Assembly: GCA_009694185.1 (NCBI GenBank)
Contig: SHVR01000013.1
Location: 1-54,777, forward strand
Direction of reading: 5' to 3'
Length of the DNA stretch: 54,777 nucleotides
DNA from: Alphaproteobacteria bacterium
GTDB taxonomy: Bacteria > Pseudomonadota > Alphaproteobacteria > SHVR01
The notes beneath the pieces were generated by a model, which was not told where the DNA came from, ran no database searches, and saw only the letters and a program-made list of their open reading frames with translations. Positions 48,565 to 54,777 of the stretch are shown here, in pieces; the stretch's first letter is position 1; each line of letters begins with the position of its first letter. A program made the position numbers and the translations under genes.

Positions 48565-50637
48565 ATGATGAAGGCTGAGGCGTCTGCACGATCGGAGGAC
48601 GCCTCGGCCAACCCACCGGCGGAGCCGGCTATTGGCCCGTCCGCGGAGCCGGCTATTGGCCCGTCCGCGGAGCCGGCTATTGGCCCGTCCGCGGAGCCGG
48701 CTATTGGCCCATCGGCCGCGCCGACCATGGGCGACCTGATTGCCCGGCGTTTCGGCCGCCGCGACATCCTCAAGGGCGCGCTGGCGGCGACCGCGGTTTC
48801 CCAGATCGCCGGTCCGCTGCTGGCGAGCACGAGCCGGCCGGCAATGGCCGTGACCCTGCCGAGCTTCAGGTTCAACGAGATCGCCCATGGTGTCGACGAG
48901 ACCCATCATGTGGCGCCGGGCCACGACGCCGACGTGCTGGTCCGTTGGGGTGATCCGGTGCTGCCCGGGGCACCCGCCTTCGATCCGCGCAACCAAAGTG
49001 CCCAGGCCCAGGCCCAACAGTTCGGCTACAATTGCGACTATATCGGCTACGCGCCGCTGCCGCCGGGCTCGACGAACCCGTCGCGCGCGATCCTCTGCGT
49101 CAATCACGAATCGACGAGCGAAGAGTTGATGTTCCCCGGCATGCCGCGCCAGGATCGCACGGGCGTCGACTTCAAGGACATGACCAGGGAATTGGTGGAC
49201 ATCGAGATCGCCGGCCATGGCGCCTCGCTGGTGGAGATCCAGCGCGAGGGCGGCAAGTGGCGGCTGGTCGAGGACAGCCGCTATAACCGCCGCATCACGG
49301 CTGAGACAGCGATGCGGATCGCCGGCCCCGCCGCCGGCCACGATCGCCTGAAGACGAGCGCCGATCCGACCGGGACCCAAGTCAAGGGCATGCTGAAAAA
49401 CTGCGCCGGCGGCATGACACCCTGGGGCACTTATCTCTCGGCGGAGGAGAACTTCCACGGCCATTTCTCCGGCAGTGCCGAGGGCACGGCGGAGGAAGTC
49501 AACCACAAGCGTTACGGCGTGCCCGGAAAATCCTACGCCTGGGGTCAGTATTACGATCGCTTCGACGCGGGCAAGCAGCCGAACGAGGCGAACCGGTTCG
49601 GCTGGATCGTCGAGATCGATCCCTATGACCCGGCGTCGATGCCCGTCAAGCGCACGGGCCTCGGCCGCATGAAGCACGAGGGCGCCGAGAGCATCGTCAA
49701 CAAGGACGGCTGCGTCGTCGTGTATCAGGGCGACGACGAGCGCTTCGAGTATGTCTACAAATTTGTGAGCGCCGAGCGCTTCAACGCCGGCGACCGCACC
49801 GCCAACCGCGATCTCTTGGACCGGGGCACGCTTTACGTCGCCCGTTTCGCCGCCGACGGCAGTCTCGCGTGGCTGCCACTGGTGTTCGACCAAGGACCGC
49901 TGACCCCGGCCAACGGTTTCAACAGCCAGGCCGAAATCATGATCGAGACGCGGCGCGCCGCCGACCTCCTACAGGCAACGCCGATGGACCGGCCGGAAGA
50001 CGTGGAGCCCAATCCACGCACCAACAAGGTCTATGTGATGCTGACCAACAACAGCCGGCGCAAGGCGGACCAGACCGACGCCGCCAACCCGCGCGCCGGC
50101 AACGAGTTCGGCCACATCATCGAGATCGCGCCAACCGAGGGCGACCACGCGGCGACCACCGGCAAATGGGAAATCCTGGTGCTCTGCGGCGATCCCGGCC
50201 GGCCGGAGGTCGGCGCCCGCTATCATCCGGCCACGTCAGCCAACGGTTGGTTTGCCGCGCCGGACAATTGCGCCATCGACGGCTTGGGCCGGCTCTGGAT
50301 CGCGACCGACCAGGGCGTGGCCTGGGCCAAGTCGGGTACCGCCGACGGCCTCTGGTCGATGGAGACCGAGGGCCAACTGCGTGGCACCAGCCGCATGTTC
50401 TTCCGTGTGCCGGTCGGTGCCGAACCGTGCGGCCCGTGCTTCGCGCCGGGCGACGAGACCTTGTTCCTGGCGATCCAGCATCCGGGCGTCGACGGCACCA
50501 AGGACTATAAGCCCTATGGCCGCGAGGCCAGCTTCGATGACCCACCAACCCGCTGGCCCGACTTCGAGGCGGGCATGCCGCCGCGCCCGTCGGTCGTCGC
50601 CATCACCAAGCGGGGCGGCGGCAAGATCGGGACGTGA
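48565..50637 (+). CDS. PhoX-family (DUF839) Tat-exported phosphatase-like protein
   Basis: This roughly 690-residue protein has a twin-arginine signal (RRFGRRDILKGALAATAVSQ) preceded by an unusually long leader of about 50 residues. It has the PhoX-like beta-propeller motifs: AILCVNHESTSEELMFPG, NCAGGMTPWGTYLSAEENFH, VVYQGDDERFEYVYKFV and APDNCAIDGLGRLWIATDQG. PhoX proteins are Ca/Fe-dependent alkaline phosphatases of the periplasm. The leader contains four copies of an 8-residue repeat. ATG 48565 is spaced 6 bases from GGAG; ATG 48559 abuts it. No clear Pho box was seen. Confidence 0.9.
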   Translation: MMKAEASARSEDASANPPAEPAIGPSAEPAIGPSAEPAIGPSAEPAIGPSAAPTMGDLIARRFGRRDILKGALAATAVSQIAGPLLASTSRPAMAVTLPSFRFNEIAHGVDETHHVAPGHDADVLVRWGDPVLPGAPAFDPRNQSAQAQAQQFGYNCDYIGYAPLPPGSTNPSRAILCVNHESTSEELMFPGMPRQDRTGVDFKDMTRELVDIEIAGHGASLVEIQREGGKWRLVEDSRYNRRITAETAMRIAGPAAGHDRLKTSADPTGTQVKGMLKNCAGGMTPWGTYLSAEENFHGHFSGSAEGTAEEVNHKRYGVPGKSYAWGQYYDRFDAGKQPNEANRFGWIVEIDPYDPASMPVKRTGLGRMKHEGAESIVNKDGCVVVYQGDDERFEYVYKFVSAERFNAGDRTANRDLLDRGTLYVARFAADGSLAWLPLVFDQGPLTPANGFNSQAEIMIETRRAADLLQATPMDRPEDVEPNPRTNKVYVMLTNNSRRKADQTDAANPRAGNEFGHIIEIAPTEGDHAATTGKWEILVLCGDPGRPEVGARYHPATSANGWFAAPDNCAIDGLGRLWIATDQGVAWAKSGTADGLWSMETEGQLRGTSRMFFRVPVGAEPCGPCFAPGDETLFLAIQHPGVDGTKDYKPYGREASFDDPPTRWPDFEAGMPPRPSVVAITKRGGGKIGT
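48622..48717 (+). repeat. 24-bp in-frame tandem repeat (four copies)
   Basis: The unit GAGCCGGCTATTGGCCCGTC plus CGCG repeats exactly three times (48622-48693), with a fourth diverged copy to 48717. It encodes EPAIGPSA repeats in the N-terminal leader ahead of the Tat signal of the PhoX-like protein. Because the unit is a multiple of three, slippage would change leader length without breaking the frame. Confidence 0.95.
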
Positions 50638-50694
50638 GCCGGGCGCGCCGGTAATTTCAACCGACCGGCGGCGGCACTTGCTCTAATCTCCCGC

Positions 50695-51627
50695 ATGGCT
50701 TCCATCGCACCCCGGATCGTGGGCCCGGTGCCCGTGGCGGCGCTCGCCTGTGTCGTGGCACTCGGTTTCTTCTGGGGCACGACGTCGCTTGCCGGCAAAT
50801 GGGCGATGAGCCACGGGGCACCACCCGTCGGCTATGCTCTCTGGCAGGGCCTCATCGCCACATCCATTCTCGCCGGCATTTGCTGGTTCCGGGGGACTTG
50901 GCCACCGATCGACTGGGCGCATGGCCGCTATTACCTGTTGGGTGGAATCTTGGGTCTCGCCATCCCCAACACCAACACCTACACGGTCCTGCAGCATGTG
51001 CCCGCCGGCATCGCCGTGATCGTCATGACGGTCTCACCGCTGATCACCTATTGCCTGGTGCTCGCCATGCGCATGGAGCGGTTCCACCCCTCGCGCATTC
51101 TCGGCATCGTCGCGGGCCTCGCGGGCGCCCTCATGCTGCTGTTGCCGAAGGGCAGCCTGCCGACCCCCGATATGGCGCCTTGGGTGGCGCTGATGTTCTT
51201 GACGCCCTTCTGCTATGCGAGCTCGAACGTGCTGATGGGGCGCCATATGCCCCACTCCACCGACCGCCTGGCGCTCTCACTCGGCATGGTGCTCGCGGCC
51301 GATCTCGGCCTCGCCATCGCCACCCTCATCGACGGCAGTTTCTTCTGGCCGCGCCTGCCGCCGGGGCCGGTCGAATACGCGGTCCTCTGGCACGGCATGT
51401 CGACCGCCGCCAGCTTCGTCATCTATGTGACGGCCTTGCGCCTCGCCGGCCCGGTCTATGTCAGCCAGGTCGGCTATCTGACGGTGCTGGTGGGCATGAC
51501 CGGCGCGGTCTGGCTGTTCGGCGAACGCCACAGCGAATGGGTCTGGGCGGCGCTCGCCAGCATCGTGGCGGGCCTGGCATTGGTCAATCTCGGCCAGCGC
51601 CGCGCCGCCCGCCAGGCGGCGCGGTGA
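50695..51627 (+). CDS. EamA/DMT-family transporter
   Basis: This 310-residue inner-membrane protein has about ten helices: ALGFFWGTTSLAGKWAMS at the start, AGIAVIVMTVSPLITYCLVL, ALMFLTPFCYASSNVLMGRH at the second-half start, and GMTGAVWLFGERHSEWVWAA near the end. Family members are exporters or importers of small metabolites. The ATG at 50695 has only a weak ribosome site. It converges with the DapA-family gene with a 12-base gap. Confidence 0.88.
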   Translation: MASIAPRIVGPVPVAALACVVALGFFWGTTSLAGKWAMSHGAPPVGYALWQGLIATSILAGICWFRGTWPPIDWAHGRYYLLGGILGLAIPNTNTYTVLQHVPAGIAVIVMTVSPLITYCLVLAMRMERFHPSRILGIVAGLAGALMLLLPKGSLPTPDMAPWVALMFLTPFCYASSNVLMGRHMPHSTDRLALSLGMVLAADLGLAIATLIDGSFFWPRLPPGPVEYAVLWHGMSTAASFVIYVTALRLAGPVYVSQVGYLTVLVGMTGAVWLFGERHSEWVWAALASIVAGLALVNLGQRRAARQAAR

Positions 51628-51639
51628 ACCCGACGAAGT

Positions 51640-52563
51640 CTAGGCCGCCTTGGGCAGGACGAAGCCGGTCTTGTCCAGGTCGGCGAATAATTTCCGCGCT
51701 TCGGCGTCCAAGAGCGGCGCCAAGGGCGGGCGCAAATTGAGCCAGCCCGCCTCGCCGGTGCGCTCGGACGTGATGCGCTTCAAGGCCGGCACCAGGGGAC
51801 GAGCCTGGATGATGAGACGCTGGGTGGTGAGGCCCTCCTGGAGCGCGTCGGCACCGGGCGTCTGCCAGGCCTTGAAGACGGCGGCGCAGGAGGCGATGGT
51901 GACATTGGCGCTGGCCGAAATGCAGCCGGCGCCGCCGGCGCGCAGCACCGGCAACAGGAACTGCTCGCTGCCGGCAAAGACGCCGAAGCCCGGGAAGCGC
52001 TCGCACATGGCCAGCATGTTGACGAGGTCGCCGGAACTGTCCTTGATGCCGGCGATGGTCGCCGGGTAGGCCTTGAGCAGCCGGGCGATCAGGTCGTGGC
52101 CGATGGGCACGTTCGACATGGCCGGGAAATGGTAGAAATACACCTTGAGCCGGCTGTCGCCGACCCGCTCGATCACCTCCGAATAGGCGGCGAAGAGGCC
52201 ATCGTCGCTGACACTCTTGTAGTAGAAGGGCGGCAGCATCACGACGCCCGCCGAACCGACGGCCAACGCCTTCTTGGTCAGCTCCACCGTGTCCGGAATG
52301 GCGCAACAGCCGACGCCCGGCAACAAGGTATGTCCCGGAATGCCGCCTTCGGCGAGTGCGTCGAGGAGCAGGTGGCGCTCCACCACGCTGAAGGAATTGG
52401 CTTCGCCCGTGGTGCCGAGGACCGCCAGGCCGTCGGCGCCATTGTCGAGCAGCCAGCGGCAATGGCGGGCGAACGCCTGGCCGTCAGGGGAGCGGTCCGC
52501 CCGCATGGGTGTGAGCGCTGCGATCCAGACGCCGCGCGGGCCCGGGGGAATCTGCTTCATCAT
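51640..52563 (-). CDS. Dihydrodipicolinate synthase/N-acetylneuraminate lyase family protein
   Basis: This 307-residue class I aldolase barrel has the oxo-acid-binding VLGTTGEANSFS, the catalytic Tyr in LKVYFYHFPAMSN and the Schiff-base Lys in ATIAGIKDSSGDLVN. The family cleaves or makes 2-oxo acids. The true DapA is usually linked to lysine genes; this catabolic context and the divergent sequence suggest a paralogue with another substrate. It follows the PHB depolymerase gene by 63 bases on the same strand. Confidence 0.9.
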   Translation of the reverse strand: MMKQIPPGPRGVWIAALTPMRADRSPDGQAFARHCRWLLDNGADGLAVLGTTGEANSFSVVERHLLLDALAEGGIPGHTLLPGVGCCAIPDTVELTKKALAVGSAGVVMLPPFYYKSVSDDGLFAAYSEVIERVGDSRLKVYFYHFPAMSNVPIGHDLIARLLKAYPATIAGIKDSSGDLVNMLAMCERFPGFGVFAGSEQFLLPVLRAGGAGCISASANVTIASCAAVFKAWQTPGADALQEGLTTQRLIIQARPLVPALKRITSERTGEAGWLNLRPPLAPLLDAEARKLFADLDKTGFVLPKAA

Positions 52564-52626
52564 GGTCTCTACTCCAAGACAGGGGATGGCCCAGGGTAGC
52601 AGGGCGCCGGCGATTTCGCATTGTCA

Positions 52627-53847
52627 TTAGGCGTGGGCGCGGATGAATTCCCGAACCCTGGGCAGAATCTCGGTCCGCCAGCGCCGGCCGTTGAAGATGC
52701 CAAAATGCCCGACACCCGGCTGCATATAATGGACACGATGCTCGTCGGGGATCGCCGTGCAGAGCGCATGGGCGGCCCGGGTCTGGCCGAGACCGGAAAT
52801 GTCGTCGAGTTCGCCTTCGACGGTCATGAGCGCCGTCTTGGCGATGGCGCGTGGTTCGACCCGGATACCCTCGTCCCAGCGCATTTCGCCGCGTGGCAGC
52901 GCGTGCTCGATAAACACCGTCTTGATGGTCTGGAGATAATAGTCGGCGGCTAGGTCCATGACCGAAAGATACTCGTCATAGAAGCGCCGGTGGCCTTCGG
53001 CACCCTCGCCATCGCCCTTGATGAGGTGATGATAGAGCTGCATATGGGCACCCACATGGCGGTCCATGTTCATGCTCATGAATCCGGTCAATTGCAGGAA
53101 GCCCGGATAGACCCGGCGGTTGAAGCCCGGATAGTTGAGCGGCACCGGTACGATGACCTGACGCTCGAACCAGTCGAGCGAGCGGGTCGCGGCAAAGCCG
53201 TTGACTTTGGTCGGATTGACCCGGGTGTCGATCGGGCCGCCCATCAACGTCATCGACCGGGGCTGGCAGGGATGGTTCTCGGCCGCCATGATGGCGGCGG
53301 CGGCGAGCGCGGGCACCGCCGGCTGGCAGACCGCGATGACGTGGGTGTCGGGGCCGAGGAACTGCATGAACTGCATCAGGTAGGAAATATAGTCGTCCAA
53401 ATCGAAGCGCCCGCGCGCCGCCGGCACCAGGCGCGCGTCCAGCCAATCAGTCACATAGACATCGTGATCGGGTAGGAGGCCGCGCACGGTATCGCGCAGA
53501 AGCGTCGCATGGTGACCGGACAAGGGCGCCACCAGGAGGACGCGGGGGTCCTGGCGCGCCACATCGCGGCGGAACCGGATCAGGCGGCAGAAGCTCCGCT
53601 CCTGCACCACCTCTTCCTCGACGGTCGCGAGATGGTTGCCGATATGGGTCGCGTGCAGGCCGAAGACCGGCTTTTCGTGCCGGCGCGTCAAGCGCTCCAC
53701 CAGCTCCCAAGACGCGGCGACCGCGCGGCCATAGGGCGTAAAGGCAATCGGCACGAACGGGTGCCGATAGACCCGTATGGCCGCATGCGCCACGGCGCGC
53801 AGCGGTCTTACCGCCACGCGGTTCAATTCGTGCAAATGATAAAGCAT
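52627..53847 (-). CDS. phaZ: Intracellular polyhydroxyalkanoate depolymerase
   Basis: This 406-residue protein of the intracellular PHB depolymerase family has a Cys in place of Ser in the nucleophile turn (VIAVCQPAVPALAA), as in the Ralstonia-type PhaZ. Conserved parts are LLVAPLSGHHATLLRDTVR, VTDWLDARLVPAARGRFDLD, MTLMGGPIDTRVNPTKVN and GVGHFGIFNGRRWR with the catalytic His. It releases 3-hydroxybutyrate from storage granules. ATG 53847 follows AGAGG; a longer frame is rejected. Confidence 0.92.
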   Translation of the reverse strand: MLYHLHELNRVAVRPLRAVAHAAIRVYRHPFVPIAFTPYGRAVAASWELVERLTRRHEKPVFGLHATHIGNHLATVEEEVVQERSFCRLIRFRRDVARQDPRVLLVAPLSGHHATLLRDTVRGLLPDHDVYVTDWLDARLVPAARGRFDLDDYISYLMQFMQFLGPDTHVIAVCQPAVPALAAAAIMAAENHPCQPRSMTLMGGPIDTRVNPTKVNGFAATRSLDWFERQVIVPVPLNYPGFNRRVYPGFLQLTGFMSMNMDRHVGAHMQLYHHLIKGDGEGAEGHRRFYDEYLSVMDLAADYYLQTIKTVFIEHALPRGEMRWDEGIRVEPRAIAKTALMTVEGELDDISGLGQTRAAHALCTAIPDEHRVHYMQPGVGHFGIFNGRRWRTEILPRVREFIRAHA

Positions 53848-54009
53848 GAGCCTCTGGTGGGGTCGCGGGCGGGCGGCATCGAGACGATACCTGTGCCGCA
53901 AGTGGGCGAGACGACGCAAGACATTCCGGCATGTTTGCCATAAAATCGTTGCCTAAATATGAATAACTCGGACAAGCGGGCGGATCGAACAATCGCGAGG
54001 AGACGCCAG

Positions 54010-54777
54010 ATGGGCTCAAGCCGCCGGCATCGAAACCATGGCCGCGCTGCCAGCGCGGTACCGCAAACCCGGCGCCGGGGCGTGCTTGCCGGCATTGCCG
54101 CGCTTGGCCTCGCGCTGATCGTCGGCATGCCGGGTCCGCTCAAGGCCGCGCCGGAGGGGCAACTCACCTGGGGCGTGCATATCACGTTGGCGCCCACCTG
54201 GTTCGACCCGGCCGAGACCTCCAGCATGATCACGCCGTTCATGGTGATGTACGCGCTGCACGACGCCATGGTAAAGTCGATGCCGGACAAGCTCTTGGCA
54301 CCCAGCCTCGCCGAGTCCTGGTCGGTCACGGAGGACGGCCTGGTCTATGAGTTCGTCCTGCGCGCGGGCGCCAAGTTCCACAATGGCGAACCGGTGACGG
54401 CGGCGGACGTAAAATTCTCCTACGAACGCTATCGCGGCACCTCGGCGCAACTGATGAAGGACCGGGTGGCGTCGGTGGAGACACCCGATGCCAGGCGTAT
54501 CCGGTTCAATCTCAAGGCGCCTTGGCCCGACTTCCTCACCTTTTATGGGATTGCCACCGGCGCCGGTTGGATCGTTCCCAAGGCCTATGTGGAGAAAGTC
54601 GGCGAGGACGGCTACAAGAAGGCGCCGGTCGGCGCCGGCCCCTACAAATTCGTCTCGTTCACACCGGGCGTCGAGCTGGTCTTCGAAGCATTCGAGCAAT
54701 ATTGGCGCAAGGTGCCGAACGTCAAGCGCTTGGTGCTCAAGGTGATCCCCGAGGAGTCGACGCGGCTTGCGGCGCTG
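54010..54777 (+). CDS. Peptide/nickel-type ABC solute-binding protein, N-terminal part
   Basis: The frame is open to the window end (256 codons seen; a full protein would be about 500-550 residues). The N-terminus has a twin-Arg-like basic region then a hydrophobic stretch (GVLAGIAALGLALIVGM), so it is exported by Tat or Sec. The mature part has the SBP_bac_5 signatures LAPSLAESWSVTEDGLVYEF, AGAKFHNGEPVTAADVKFSY and APVGAGPYKFVSFTPG. It binds peptides, opines or similar solutes for an ABC importer, whose other genes should follow beyond 54777. The start is ATG 54010, with GAGGAG upstream. Confidence 0.92.
   Translation, partial: MGSSRRHRNHGRAASAVPQTRRRGVLAGIAALGLALIVGMPGPLKAAPEGQLTWGVHITLAPTWFDPAETSSMITPFMVMYALHDAMVKSMPDKLLAPSLAESWSVTEDGLVYEFVLRAGAKFHNGEPVTAADVKFSYERYRGTSAQLMKDRVASVETPDARRIRFNLKAPWPDFLTFYGIATGAGWIVPKAYVEKVGEDGYKKAPVGAGPYKFVSFTPGVELVFEAFEQYWRKVPNVKRLVLKVIPEESTRLAAL

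Noticed and set aside
48622..48717. Short direct repeats as a CRISPR array
   Set aside because: Units are adjacent without spacers, lie inside a coding frame and have no cas genes nearby.

Overview
The window is about 54.8 kb of high-GC bacterial DNA, almost wall-to-wall coding. It looks alphaproteobacterial: there is a SAM-II type riboswitch in front of metZ, a metZ-apaG pair, an intracellular PHB depolymerase, an HU-like protein, and many ABC and hydantoinase-type catabolic genes. No rRNA, CRISPR array, integrase or recognisable transposase was seen. The window starts beside an SNF2 helicase operon and ends inside a peptide-type ABC binding protein.

Layout. 0-2 kb: a long hairpin, a 112-residue unknown protein and a translationally coupled SNF2-family helicase, less GC-rich than the rest. 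1.9-6.2 kb: enoyl-CoA hydratase and GMC oxidoreductase on the minus strand; divergently, a GST-like gene with an in-frame UGA exactly at the catalytic Cys position, then a dienelactone hydrolase; then a GNAT pseudogene. 6.2-12.5 kb: a D-aminoacylase-type amidohydrolase facing a hyuA / TauE-type permease / hyuB operon. 12.5-19.2 kb: folE, apaG and metZ with its riboswitch and terminator, an orphan radical SAM protein, tRNA-Gly(CCC), a VOC protein, HU, a DMT permease and an LLM-class oxidoreductase. 19.3-22.2 kb: DUF350 / PspA-like / DUF1190 lipoprotein / glutathionylspermidine-synthase-like ATP-grasp operon. 22.2-26.2 kb: a second hyuA-hyuB pair.

26.3-39.8 kb is the most unusual part. A very AT-rich stretch precedes a frameshifted gene of the 'STGPR' family. 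One copy of a 155-bp palindrome-rich repeat follows, then a HigBA toxin-antitoxin pair and an orphan fragment of the same gene family. Two complete branched-chain-type ABC transporters then lie back to back around an enoyl-CoA hydratase / CoA-transferase divergent pair. A second, inverted copy of the 155-bp repeat (152/155 identical by hand alignment) closes the block, so the two copies bracket about 12.8 kb.

39.8-54.8 kb: a dihydropyrimidinase-type amidohydrolase with a CobW/P47K GTPase, a gamma-glutamyltransferase, a two-subunit sulfopyruvate-decarboxylase-like TPP enzyme, a coiled-coil membrane protein, a bifunctional PBP1A, a Tat-exported PhoX-like protein with an in-frame 24-bp tandem repeat, a second DMT permease, a DapA-family aldolase, a PHB depolymerase and a truncated solute-binding protein.

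Taken together the genes suggest a nutritionally versatile heterotroph that imports and breaks down amides, cyclic ureides, N-acyl or gamma-glutamyl amino compounds and acyl-CoA-forming acids. The observation I would check first is the candidate selenocysteine codon in the GST-like gene at 4414-5109, followed by the 155-bp inverted repeats bracketing the transporter/toxin-antitoxin block.
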